Assembly (NCBI GenBank): GCA_023434665.1
Contig: JAEYSM010000009.1
Span: 62,001-126,000 of the forward strand
Origin: Bacteroidota bacterium
GTDB lineage: Bacteria; Bacteroidota; Bacteroidia; Bacteroidales; Lentimicrobiaceae
Length of the DNA: 64,000 bases
Reading direction: 5' to 3'
The notes beneath the pieces were generated by a model. The model was given only the letters and a program-made list of their open reading frames with translations, had not been told where the DNA came from and searched no databases. The position numbers and the translations under genes were made by a program. The stretch's first letter is position 1. Every line of letters begins with the position of its first letter. Shown here piece by piece: positions 24,020 through 33,133 of this stretch.

Positions 24020-27000
24020 GCAAATTACACTAGCATTAATAATTACAGTGCTTTTATTGAAAGGTTATGCAGGTGAGCCTGTTACCAGACAATTGCAGAA
24101 TGATGAACAAGCCCGTATTACTTCACACGTGCTTAAATCAACACTAAATGGAAACAGAAATGGAACAGCTTATCATGAGCAAATTTATCCATTATCCGGA
24201 GGTTCTGCTCTCAGTCATGAATTTTCTGATGCTGAAAATGGGCCCATGACAAGTTTTGCAGCCGATGATTTTATTGTTCCTGAAGGTGATTCATGGACCG
24301 TACATTATGTGAACTTTATTGGTTCTTACTTTTTGTATTCGGATGCCGATATTGACAACTACAACATTTTCTTCTATGAAGATGATAATGGCATGCCAGG
24401 TGATCTTGTAGAGAGTTATGAAAATATTACACAGTATAATACGATTTTGCTCACTGATGCTGAGCACATAGAGCTCATAGAAGCAACACTTCCTTCGACA
24501 ATAACATTTACACCAGGTCATTACTGGATATCTATTCAAGCCGTTTCAGATGGCACCTTAACAGGTCAATGGGGATGGGGAATGCATCAAAACGCTGCTA
24601 CTCTGGAGAATGAATTTATGTGGAAAAATCCTGCTGACGGATTCGGATACGGATTCATTGACTGGACACCTGGCTCGATGATAGCATTTGGCTCACTTAA
24701 TATGGCCTTTGGGCTGTACGGAGAAGGACTGAGTAATGATTTAGCAATATCATCCGTAATAAATCCTGTTAGCGGAGAAAATCTTACATCTAATGAGCAA
24801 GTTACTATCAGAATCAAAAATGAAGGAGCTTCACCAGTAACCGGGTTCAATGTATGTTACCAGATTAATAATGGCACGACAGTTACTGAAAACACAGGCT
24901 CTTTGTCTATAGAGCCTAATCAATATGCTCAGTATACATTTACACAAACTGCAGACCTTTCAATCGCTGGTGAGTATCAGATCACAGCATTTTTAAATAA
25001 TTCAAATGACCCTATTAATGGGAATGATACAGCTTCAACATCAGTTTTCAATTTAGGAGAGGTTTTTATTATGCCGGCCACCGGCACTCAGGAAATTACA
25101 ACCTGTGGGGCTACCTGGACTGATTCGGGCGGATTATATGGAAATATCGGAATGGATGACGATGCTATAACCACTTTTTATCCCGCAAATGCAGGAGACA
25201 GGATTCGTTTAACTTTTCTTGAATTCGACGCAAGTTGGGGTGGATTTATAGTTTATAACGGGACATCTGTTGACGCTCCTCTTATGGGAGAATTTAGTGG
25301 AACCTCAAGTCCGGGAATAATTGAGGCTTTAAATGAAGAAGGCGCTTTAACTATTCACTTTATGGGACCCGGTTGGGAGGAAACACCAGGTTGGGTTGCA
25401 TTTATTTCATGCATCACTCCTTTGGCTAATGATTTTGCAATGCTGAATTTTTCAGGAAATCTAACTACAGTATTCGAAGGCAATACTATACAATTATCTG
25501 CGCATGTAAGAAATCTTGGAAGTACAATCCAGAATCCAAACGTGTCTTTTAGTGTAAATGGAACCACCATTGAATCAATGTCTGTTGGCAATCTGAATCC
25601 TTTTGATACAATCACTCTGACGACATCCTACACCTTCGAAACACCTGGTGAATATCTCTTAAGAGCTACACTTTCGGAAGATCTGAACAATTCGAACAAT
25701 TCCCTATCTTTCAATAAGACGGTATATGCATTTGATGCATTTTATGAGGATTTTGAACTTGGGGAATTCCCTCCGGCTGATTGGTCGAGTGGAGGCAACT
25801 GGTTTGGCCCTGATAATGGTGCTTATAGTGGAACGTATTGTGCTCAAACTATGATATCCTCCGGAATGAGTGATACTTTAGTCACGTGTAGAGTGGACAT
25901 TGACCCTGATGCCAGTTTAGCATTTTATGCAAGTACTAGTCTCTGGTGGCCTGGAGCACTTGACATTCTTTTCTTTGATGAAAACGACGGTACCTGGAAT
26001 TTTGTCGAAACAGCTGATCTCCCAGCAAATACTTATGGCAACTATGATATTGATATGACAGATTTTGTGGGTAAATCCGGAAGAATCGGATTCCGTGCCT
26101 ATGTTTCTGATCCATTTGCATGGTCTGGTCTTGTGTCACTCGACCTTATCATTGGTAACAATATAACTGTTCATTACGATGAATACGATTTGAATGCCAG
26201 GTCAATATCCGGCCCCTTTTTCGTTTATGAAAACCAGCCTGTTGACTATACAGTAAAAGTTAGTAACATTGGGTTAAATACAATTTCAGCCGGTGTTTAC
26301 AACGTTCAAATAATAAAGCAGGATACTGAAGAAGTGCTTGCATCAGTACCTGGCGAAACGATTTCCACAGATGAGGAGATCGTGTACACAATACCGGTAA
26401 GCTTCACAGAATTAGGCACCTATAATATTTATGGAAAAATTGATTTTGCCGATTATTACCTGTTAAATAATTCAACTCCATTAATTGCAGTTGCAGGCCT
26501 GGCTGACAATTCAGAAATCTCAGATGTCTGTATTGATGAGTCATTCTCTAACCAGCCATTTAATTTAGCTTACAATTACAGTCTTACTGAAAGTATCTAT
26601 ACTCCTGACATAATAGGGAATACAGGCCCAGTATTCGGCATAGCAATGGAATACGATTTGGGTATGTTTGCCGGAGCACCTGTAAGGATTTGGATAGACA
26701 CAACTACTATGACTGAGCTAACAAATTTTATTCCTTCAACGAATATGACATTAGTTTATTCCGGTGACGTAAGCTTCTTAAAGGGTGTTGACAATTCTTT
26801 ATACATTCCATTCAACACCCCATTCTATTACGATGGCACTACAAATATTGTAATGTTATTTGAGAAAGCAGGAGTTGCAGCTCCAAAAAATGCGGTTTTT
26901 AAATCTTCAATAACTGCTGCTTCAATGAGTTTTATCTACGAGTCTAATGTACCTACAGATCCAGAAAATCCTGAAATGGGTTATTCAATAAATGTTAATC

Positions 27001-28559
27001 CATGCCTGAGACTTGTTTTTAATGACCATACCGGAACTGCTTCGGGTAATGTCACCGACCTTGATGGAGTTTTATTAAATGACGTCGCCATAACGATTGA
27101 ACCTTTGAATATAATTACCTATACAGATGAACAGGGAAACTACACACTACCTTACGTTCCTGCCGGAAGCTACAATACAATAGCTTCAAAATTCGGATAC
27201 GTCGATAATGCTAAAACACTGGCAGTTACTTCATCACAGAACACAATTCTCAATTATGAATTGGCGGTACTTGGAACAGCCACCGTTACGGGTATTATCG
27301 AAGGTAATGATCAGTCTGGAATTGGAATTGAGGGTGCTGAAATATCGCTCACCGGATACTCAGACTATACAACAACATCCGGCGCATCAGGTGAATTTAC
27401 ATTACCAGGTGTTTATCTGAGCAGCAATTATGTACTAACTATTACTGCTGAAGGATATGAAGTGTATTCTGAAAATATGGACATTAATGAGAATCTGAAC
27501 TTAGGTACTATTACTTTAACAGAGGCTATGAGCATTGCTGGAATTGTGAAAGCAACAGAAAATGCGAACGACCAAATGGAAATAACATGGAATGCTCCCA
27601 CTACATCAGCATTCGATGTAATAGCCTATGATGATGGAATGAATTCGGACGGTTATGCAGGTGAAACAACTGAACAGGTTTGGCTTGGAAATTTCTTCCC
27701 ATTCACTGAACCAGCTACAGTTTTAAGTTTTGATGTCAAATTTGTCAGATATGGTATTAGTGAAGCTTTTACTTCAAAACTAGCTATTTTCAGTGGACAA
27801 GGTGATTTAATCTATGAAAGCGAAAACTTTCTGTCAAGTATAAACGGGATGGTGAATGTAGATGTCCCCAATTTTACAATGGAAGGAAACTACTATGTTA
27901 TGCTGTTCTATGATTATGCAATGAGCCAATCAGATTATCTGGCATTTGATTCACTTTCAGCAACTACTCCAAACTATGCAACATACTACTATGAAGGAGG
28001 TGTATTTGACAAATTATCTAATATTACAGGAGTTTCGGGTAGTTTTATAATTCATGCAAATGTGGTAACTGATAATGACAGGTCGGAGAATTCACTTCGT
28101 CAGGTATTAAATTATGAGATAAGGTTTGGTAATCTTGATGACTTACCTGACGCAGCTAACTGGCCATTATTGAATACTGTAAATCAGAATTCATACACCG
28201 ATCAGAATTGGCCACCTGCAGCCATAGGCAAATACTTATATTCGGTAAAGACAAACTATACGACTGGTGAATCGGACTTTTCGTTCTCCAATCTATTAAA
28301 TTTCGATCCAACTAATATTCAGGTGAATAACATTACCAACGTCAGGATCTATCCTAACCCATCCAGTGATTTCATAAACATTGAGACTGAGCCGGGTTCA
28401 GAAATGTATATTTTCGACATGACTGGACGACTCATAGAACAAAATGCAATTACAACAGGGAATTATAGAACTGATTTGAGCCAATTTAAAGCTGGCATAT
28501 TATTAATAGTGATTGAGAATGAGGGAAGTATCCACACTGAAAAGGTTACCTTGAAGTAG
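24003..28559 (+). CDS. Giant secreted multidomain protein with T9SS sorting domain
   Basis: A 1518-residue protein; the ATG at 24003 was chosen since it begins a good signal peptide (MQTITKQITLALIITVLLLK). Features in order: an N-terminal region with FAADDFIVPEGDSWTVHYV, CARDB-like Ig modules (VINPVSGENLTSNEQVTI), a CUB-like domain about 353-475 (GEVFIMPATGTQEITTCG, FIVYNGTSVDAPLMG), a jelly-roll-like segment near 580-720, further CARDB-like modules, two carboxypeptidase-regulatory-like domains near 1013-1175, a fibronectin-like region, and the type A sorting domain (VRIYPNPSSDFINIE ... GILLIVIENEGS) in the last 75 residues. T9SS would move it across the outer membrane and anchor or release it. 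No protease triad is visible; it is likely adhesive or structural. Confidence 0.85.
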   Translation: MQTITKQITLALIITVLLLKGYAGEPVTRQLQNDEQARITSHVLKSTLNGNRNGTAYHEQIYPLSGGSALSHEFSDAENGPMTSFAADDFIVPEGDSWTVHYVNFIGSYFLYSDADIDNYNIFFYEDDNGMPGDLVESYENITQYNTILLTDAEHIELIEATLPSTITFTPGHYWISIQAVSDGTLTGQWGWGMHQNAATLENEFMWKNPADGFGYGFIDWTPGSMIAFGSLNMAFGLYGEGLSNDLAISSVINPVSGENLTSNEQVTIRIKNEGASPVTGFNVCYQINNGTTVTENTGSLSIEPNQYAQYTFTQTADLSIAGEYQITAFLNNSNDPINGNDTASTSVFNLGEVFIMPATGTQEITTCGATWTDSGGLYGNIGMDDDAITTFYPANAGDRIRLTFLEFDASWGGFIVYNGTSVDAPLMGEFSGTSSPGIIEALNEEGALTIHFMGPGWEETPGWVAFISCITPLANDFAMLNFSGNLTTVFEGNTIQLSAHVRNLGSTIQNPNVSFSVNGTTIESMSVGNLNPFDTITLTTSYTFETPGEYLLRATLSEDLNNSNNSLSFNKTVYAFDAFYEDFELGEFPPADWSSGGNWFGPDNGAYSGTYCAQTMISSGMSDTLVTCRVDIDPDASLAFYASTSLWWPGALDILFFDENDGTWNFVETADLPANTYGNYDIDMTDFVGKSGRIGFRAYVSDPFAWSGLVSLDLIIGNNITVHYDEYDLNARSISGPFFVYENQPVDYTVKVSNIGLNTISAGVYNVQIIKQDTEEVLASVPGETISTDEEIVYTIPVSFTELGTYNIYGKIDFADYYLLNNSTPLIAVAGLADNSEISDVCIDESFSNQPFNLAYNYSLTESIYTPDIIGNTGPVFGIAMEYDLGMFAGAPVRIWIDTTTMTELTNFIPSTNMTLVYSGDVSFLKGVDNSLYIPFNTPFYYDGTTNIVMLFEKAGVAAPKNAVFKSSITAASMSFIYESNVPTDPENPEMGYSINVNPCLRLVFNDHTGTASGNVTDLDGVLLNDVAITIEPLNIITYTDEQGNYTLPYVPAGSYNTIASKFGYVDNAKTLAVTSSQNTILNYELAVLGTATVTGIIEGNDQSGIGIEGAEISLTGYSDYTTTSGASGEFTLPGVYLSSNYVLTITAEGYEVYSENMDINENLNLGTITLTEAMSIAGIVKATENANDQMEITWNAPTTSAFDVIAYDDGMNSDGYAGETTEQVWLGNFFPFTEPATVLSFDVKFVRYGISEAFTSKLAIFSGQGDLIYESENFLSSINGMVNVDVPNFTMEGNYYVMLFYDYAMSQSDYLAFDSLSATTPNYATYYYEGGVFDKLSNITGVSGSFIIHANVVTDNDRSENSLRQVLNYEIRFGNLDDLPDAANWPLLNTVNQNSYTDQNWPPAAIGKYLYSVKTNYTTGESDFSFSNLLNFDPTNIQVNNITNVRIYPNPSSDFINIETEPGSEMYIFDMTGRLIEQNAITTGNYRTDLSQFKAGILLIVIENEGSIHTEKVTLK

Positions 28560-28583
28560 TCAATTTTTAGTGTAAGTAAGCAG

Positions 28584-28622
28584 GCAGGAGGAAACAAATC
28601 CGTTTCCTTCTGCTATTTTTTT
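28584..28622 (+). terminator. Terminator of the T9SS protein gene
   Basis: A 12-bp stem GCAGGAGGAAAC / GTTTCCTTCTGC (one G-U) with a 6-base loop is followed by TATTTTTTTT. Confidence 0.85.
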
Positions 28623-28746
28623 TGCCATCAGTCTTATATTTTAGCGTAGATATTAATCATATACCTCATAAAAATATTATGGAACAATAATGGATGTAAA
28701 ATGCATGTTTGATGGTACTTTCACCCATCATAGTACCTACATGGCA

Positions 28747-28779
28747 CCATGATGATTCCATGATGCTACCATGATGTTC
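28747..28779. repeat. Three tandem 11-bp direct repeats (CCATGATGnnn)
   Basis: CCATGATG recurs three times at exactly 11-base period at 28747, 28758 and 28769. It lies in a 288-base intergenic region otherwise holding only the terminator above and an inverted repeat TGATGG/CCATCA at about 28711-28731. A one-turn period suits a protein-binding site, but the function is unknown. Confidence 0.55.
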
Positions 28780-28847
28780 CTAATCATTCATCAATCAGGG
28801 TTATTTCCTTATGGGGAAACTTTATGTTGCTTAGATAAATCTCAGAC

Positions 28848-29960
28848 TTAGAATAAATGTCTGAAGGGTATGAGCATCCAGCCAAAGACCTTTTCTATCA
28901 GAGGCCTCCGACGATATGAATCAGGATTGAAGGGTTGGCATACTTTGAGGCTCTCCTGAAGATGTTTATCGAGTAATTCAATAATTTCCGGTTGCTTTCC
29001 TAAGAGCATAATTTCATGCTGATATCTGAAACTACGATAATCAAAATTGGATGAACCCAGAGCAAATATTTGCTTATCAACTAACACACTCTTAGCATGG
29101 AGATTGCCAGACATGTAGAACTGCATGTTTATTCCGGCTTCATGCATCTTCAACAAGTATTTATCTCTGAGTAAGTCAACTATTTTCAAATCAGAATGTC
29201 TTGGCATTATAACAATTACGTGGACACCCCTGGCAGCAGCTTGGTACAAAAATTTACGTAATTTATAACCTGGCATAAAATAGGGGGTCTCTATAATAAT
29301 TTCGCTTTTAGCTTTTGTAATAAGTTTCTCATAACGGTTTTTCACCATCTGGCGATAAATAGAAGGCAAATCCTGAATAATTTCGAACCCGTTATAATAG
29401 ATAGTCCGTTTATAATTAAACTTATTGAAAATATACTTATCCTTTAATTTTGCGCTTTCGACAAAAGTCTTCTTGAAAATAAGAGCTATCGGACCTTCAA
29501 TACGCAGACATAATTCACGCCAGGTTGCTGAATAACCTGTAATGTTCATTGAACCAATATACGATATCTCATCGTCGATTATAAGCAGTTTGCGATGATT
29601 TCTCCGGTGGTTCTTAGTAAAGAAGTCAACAAAAAATTTAATTTTCCGAAAGAATAACACCTCTCCCCCATTTCTGATGATCGGATCAAAAAATGGCTTA
29701 ACAGGGGGAGTGCCCCACGAATCAAACATGCAAATTACTTTCAATCCCTCTTTCGCCTTTTTCCCAAGGATATCAATAAACTTTTCGCCTGTGAAATCGA
29801 AGGCAATTCGATAAAACTCCATATAGATACTCTTTTTTGCATTCATGATATCCTGATACATAGAATTGAGGATATCTGGCTGAGTATCCATAAGGGTAGT
29901 TCGGGGAGTAATTAATTCCCCTTCAACGGTCTCATTTATTGGTACAACATTCTTTGCCAT
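28848..29960 (-). CDS. Phospholipase D-like protein, probable cardiolipin synthase
   Basis: A 370-residue enzyme with two HKD motifs: HRKLLIIDDEISYIGSMN near residue 120 and HAKSVLVDKQIFALGSSNFD near 295. The second is followed by the conserved FRYQHEIMLL. The usual two N-terminal membrane helices of ClsA are absent; the architecture is like ClsB/YbhO, a peripheral enzyme that joins two phosphatidylglycerols, or phosphatidylglycerol with another lipid, to make cardiolipin. It ends in a basic, aromatic stretch (FGWMLIPFRHLF) that may bind the membrane. A perfect -7 box precedes it. Confidence 0.85.
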   Translation of the reverse strand: MAKNVVPINETVEGELITPRTTLMDTQPDILNSMYQDIMNAKKSIYMEFYRIAFDFTGEKFIDILGKKAKEGLKVICMFDSWGTPPVKPFFDPIIRNGGEVLFFRKIKFFVDFFTKNHRRNHRKLLIIDDEISYIGSMNITGYSATWRELCLRIEGPIALIFKKTFVESAKLKDKYIFNKFNYKRTIYYNGFEIIQDLPSIYRQMVKNRYEKLITKAKSEIIIETPYFMPGYKLRKFLYQAAARGVHVIVIMPRHSDLKIVDLLRDKYLLKMHEAGINMQFYMSGNLHAKSVLVDKQIFALGSSNFDYRSFRYQHEIMLLGKQPEIIELLDKHLQESLKVCQPFNPDSYRRRPLIEKVFGWMLIPFRHLF

Positions 29961-29979
29961 CGAAAATATAGCTGTTGCA

Positions 29980-29987
29980 CAAATTTA
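29980..29987 (-). promoter_or_regulatory. -7 box for the cardiolipin synthase gene
   Basis: TAAATTTG on the minus strand is an exact -7 match, 19 bases before the ATG. No convincing -33 element is seen. Confidence 0.45.
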
Positions 29988-30026
29988 ACGAAAATGCTGA
30001 AATTATCTAACTTCTCAGATCAGGAT

Positions 30027-30776
30027 TTACAGATTATTGAGTGCATTAATCAACTCATCTCTTTTTCTGTATGAAACAGGAACGCTGGTATGGTCGCTTA
30101 AGGATACGATCAAGTCGTCTCTGAAAAACTTCCTCACGTAGCTTAAATTTATAAGATGGGAATTATGTACCCTGAAAAATCCATGTTCTTCAAGTATTTC
30201 ATCGTATTCCTTCATAGAGCGTGAAACAAGTATCTTATCTTCTCCGGCAATATGAAATACGGTATAATTGCGGTCAGATTCGCATCTGATAATGCTTCTG
30301 ATTTCAATAACATGGATTGTATTAAGAGTTCTCAATACGATTTTTTTATGCTGATTCGGTTTGTTAACCTTATCCACACTTTCGAGCAATAGTTTTACTG
30401 CATCATTAATTGTGGCTCCGGTAAGTGACTCCTCTGTCCTGTCAATAGCCTTCTTAAGCTCACTAGCATCCACAGGTTTTGTTACATAGTCGATTGCATT
30501 AAACTTAAAGGCTTTTATTGCATATTCTTCAAAAGCAGTGACAAAGATGACTTTAAAATCTACTGCAGTAAATCTATTTAACAAATCAAAGCCTGTCCCA
30601 TCTGGCATTTTAATGTCAAGTATTACCACCTCGGGCTGATTTTTGATTATGCATTCATAACCCGACTCAACACTTTCAGCCTCCCCAACTAATTCAACTG
30701 ATGGGCATGAAAACTGTAAAATTCTTTTGATACTATCTCTTGAGTTCGTTTCATCATCAATTATTACTACTCTCAT
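30027..30776 (-). CDS. LytTR-family response regulator
   Basis: A 249-residue two-component regulator. The receiver domain (residues 1-120) keeps Asp7/Asp8/Glu9, the phospho-acceptor Asp54 in VVILDIKMPDG, a Thr in VIFVTAFEEYAIKAF and Lys in DYVTKPVD. The LytTR DNA-binding domain covers about residues 145-249 (IVLRTLNTIHVIEI, FFRVHNSHLINLSYVRKFF). Such regulators normally pair with a histidine kinase of the LytS/His_kinase class; no kinase gene is in the window, so the partner is elsewhere. An AAAAAGGA precedes the ATG. It could control the neighbouring lipid gene but nothing proves it. Confidence 0.9.
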   Translation of the reverse strand: MRVVIIDDETNSRDSIKRILQFSCPSVELVGEAESVESGYECIIKNQPEVVILDIKMPDGTGFDLLNRFTAVDFKVIFVTAFEEYAIKAFKFNAIDYVTKPVDASELKKAIDRTEESLTGATINDAVKLLLESVDKVNKPNQHKKIVLRTLNTIHVIEIRSIIRCESDRNYTVFHIAGEDKILVSRSMKEYDEILEEHGFFRVHNSHLINLSYVRKFFRDDLIVSLSDHTSVPVSYRKRDELINALNNL

Positions 30777-30881
30777 GTCCTTTTTGCAATAGTGTTAAAA
30801 TTGATCAAAATTAATAATTTTCAGGATGAATGATACAACAATATGAAAACAATTTATAAACTTTTTGTTCTTCCCATATAA

Positions 30882-30910
30882 TTGGTATCTAATATATTGA
30901 TGTAACTTTG
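30882..30910 (+). promoter_or_regulatory. Promoter of the yicC-gmk-nadD-holB operon
   Basis: TTG (30882-30884), 18 bases, then TAACTTTG (30903-30910), an exact -7 match. The yicC ATG is 23 bases downstream. Confidence 0.7.
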
Positions 30911-30933
30911 TGTTCCTATTAAAGTGGACAGAT

Positions 30934-31806
30934 ATGATTAAATCGATGACAGGCTTTGGGAAAAGCTCTGCCGACATGGGCTCAAAAATTGTAACTATTG
31001 AGATTAAATCTCTTAATAGCAAGCAACTTGATTTAAATGTTAAACTCCCTCCGGTTTTCAGGGAGAAAGAACCTGAAATGAGAAATATAATTTCACGCAG
31101 TCTCGAAAGAGGCAAAATTGAAATAACAGGCTCCCTTGAATACACTAACGGTGAAGTACCGGCCATCATTAATCACTCATTGGTAAAGAGTTATTACAGA
31201 GAGTTGAAAGAGGTTATGCAGGAACTCGGAGAAACAGGAAGTGACATACTTTCTGTAATCATGAAGATTCCCGAAGTCCTTAAACCCTCACGGGAATTAT
31301 TGGCTGAAGATGAGTGGATACAGGCTGAAGCTTGCCTTTATGAAGCTCTGAAAAATATAAATGAATTCAGAGAGCATGAGGGACAATTGCTTGAGAAGGA
31401 TTTTAAGCTTCGAATCAACAATATTTCAGAGCTCCTTAAAAGCCTCGATCAGTTTGAGAAGGAAAGAGATTTTAATTTCAGAGAAAAACTAAGGGCTGCT
31501 ATTAGTGAATTTGCATCTAATAACTCTTTAGATTCAAATCGATTTGAGCAGGAAATAATATATTATCTTGAAAAACTGGATATTACTGAAGAAAAAGTAA
31601 GGTTATCAAAGCATCTTGATTATTTTATAGAGGCACTGGCTGATGAAGAGTCAAATGGCAGAAAGCTATCCTTTGTTACCCAGGAAATAGGCCGTGAAGT
31701 AAATACGATTGGTTCAAAAGCCAACGATGCCAATATACAACGGGTAGTGGTACAGATGAAAGACGAACTTGAAAAGATAAAGGAACAGCTCGCTAATATT
31801 CTTTAA
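30934..31806 (+). CDS. yicC: YicC family endoribonuclease
   Basis: A 290-residue soluble protein. The ATG at 30934 (MIKSMTGFGKS) is the family's conserved start; a GTG frame opening at 30910 would lie in the promoter. The N-terminal YicC_N domain (residues 1-155) has SMTGFGKS, VTIEIKSLNSKQLDLNVKLP and the C-terminal DUF1732 domain ends in GRKLSFVTQEIGREVNTIGS and NDANIQRVVVQMKDELEKI. E. coli YicC is reported to degrade the small RNA RyhB. Here it is the first gene of a four-gene transcript with gmk, an order commonly found in bacteria. Confidence 0.92.
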   Translation: MIKSMTGFGKSSADMGSKIVTIEIKSLNSKQLDLNVKLPPVFREKEPEMRNIISRSLERGKIEITGSLEYTNGEVPAIINHSLVKSYYRELKEVMQELGETGSDILSVIMKIPEVLKPSRELLAEDEWIQAEACLYEALKNINEFREHEGQLLEKDFKLRINNISELLKSLDQFEKERDFNFREKLRAAISEFASNNSLDSNRFEQEIIYYLEKLDITEEKVRLSKHLDYFIEALADEESNGRKLSFVTQEIGREVNTIGSKANDANIQRVVVQMKDELEKIKEQLANIL

Positions 31807-31855
31807 TTTCGCAGCTGAGTATTTATTTTTTTACTGTTACGGTAATGCTTCGAAA

Positions 31856-32455
31856 ATGAAAAGAGAGCCAAAATTAATCATTGTTTCTGCACCTTCAGGT
31901 TCAGGAAAAACCACCATCGTAAAACACCTTTTATCAGCTTTCTCTTCACTCGCATTTTCTGTTTCTGCTACGAGCCGGGCAATGCGATCAGGAGAACAAC
32001 ATGGAAAAGACTACTTCTTTATATCAGTTGAAGAGTTTAAGTTGAAGATTGAATCAGGCGATTTACTTGAATGGGAAGAAGTGTATTCAGGCGTTTACTA
32101 TGGCACACTCAAAAGTGAGGTTGAAAGGATGATCAGTAATGGTTGTGATGTTATTTTTGATGTTGATGTGGTAGGAGGAGTAAATATTAAAAAAGTATTT
32201 GGTGATAGAGCATTGTCAATTTTTGTTTGTCCTCCTTCTGTGGAAGCATTGAAGGAAAGACTTTTATACAGAAACACTGATTCTATAACAACTATAAAAA
32301 AAAGAGTGGAAAAAGCTGCATATGAACTCACCTTTAAGGATAAGTTCGATTTCGTACTTATAAATGATAATCTGGAAACCGCTAAGAAAGAAATAGCACT
32401 AAAAGTGGCCGAATTTCTGGAAATCAGCAATGAACGAATTTGCACAGAAGTGTAA
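31856..32455 (+). CDS. gmk: Guanylate kinase
   Basis: A 199-residue kinase that makes GDP from GMP and ATP. The P-loop APSGSGKTTI lies at residues 11-20; the GMP-binding SATSRAMRSGEQHGKDYFF region, GDLLEWEEVYSGVYYGT and the adenine/lid segment LLYRNTDSITTIKKR follow. Length and order are as in the family. It ends 20 bases before the probable nadD start. Confidence 0.96.
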   Translation: MKREPKLIIVSAPSGSGKTTIVKHLLSAFSSLAFSVSATSRAMRSGEQHGKDYFFISVEEFKLKIESGDLLEWEEVYSGVYYGTLKSEVERMISNGCDVIFDVDVVGGVNIKKVFGDRALSIFVCPPSVEALKERLLYRNTDSITTIKKRVEKAAYELTFKDKFDFVLINDNLETAKKEIALKVAEFLEISNERICTEV

Positions 32456-32475
32456 CATTTTCAAGAAAGTCAACC

Positions 32476-33054
32476 GTGAAAAAAACAACAGGGCTGTTTT
32501 TTGGATCATTCAATCCTATTCATATTGGCCATATGATGATTGCAGAGTATATGGTTGAATTTGGCGGCCTGGATGAACTTTGGTTTATTGTTTCTCCCCA
32601 TAACCCTTTGAAGGAAAAGAACACTCTGTTAAATGATTATACGCGCTATGAGTTGGTCCAATCAGCTGTTAGTAATGATGCACGATTCAGGGTACTGGAT
32701 ATTGAATTTAATCTTCCACAACCCTCCTATACAATTAACACACTAACTTATCTTACTGAAAAGTATCCTGAAAGATCATTTGTACTGATTGGAGGCACCG
32801 ATAACCTGATATCGTTCCATAAATGGAAGAATTATGAACAAATCCTGAAACATTACAAACTTTTATTATATCCCCGACATGGAAGCGAGGACCACGAACT
32901 TACCAGGCATCCTTCAATAAAATTAACTGACGCTCCAAGGATTGAAATCTCAGCCAGCTTTATCCGGGGTGCGATTAAAAATAAAAAGTCGGTAAAATAC
33001 TTCCTACCAGAACCTGTATATAATCTGATTGAAAAATACGGCTATTACCTGTAA
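32476..33054 (+). CDS. nadD: Nicotinate-nucleotide adenylyltransferase
   Basis: A 192-residue enzyme of NAD synthesis that joins nicotinate mononucleotide to AMP. The nucleotidyltransferase motif GLFFGSFNPIHIGHMMIAEY is at the N-terminus, and the ISASFIRGAIKNKKSVKYFL (ISxTxxR-type) motif near the C-terminus. I prefer the GTG at 32476 (VKKTTGLFFG) because family members begin about six residues before the motif; an ATG at 32440 inside gmk would add 12 unconserved residues and is the alternative. It is third in the yicC operon. Confidence 0.9.
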   Translation: MKKTTGLFFGSFNPIHIGHMMIAEYMVEFGGLDELWFIVSPHNPLKEKNTLLNDYTRYELVQSAVSNDARFRVLDIEFNLPQPSYTINTLTYLTEKYPERSFVLIGGTDNLISFHKWKNYEQILKHYKLLLYPRHGSEDHELTRHPSIKLTDAPRIEISASFIRGAIKNKKSVKYFLPEPVYNLIEKYGYYL

Positions 33055-33133
33055 TGATTGAGCTTACTGTTAGCTCAAATTTTAGTAATTTTAACCCGTG
33101 CCACGAGCCAGGAAAGGTGGTAATGAAATAGAA

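Noticed and set aside
30795..31169. 124-residue minus-strand frame opposite yicC
   Set aside because: It is a shadow of yicC, has no promoter or family features, and most of it opposes conserved codons.
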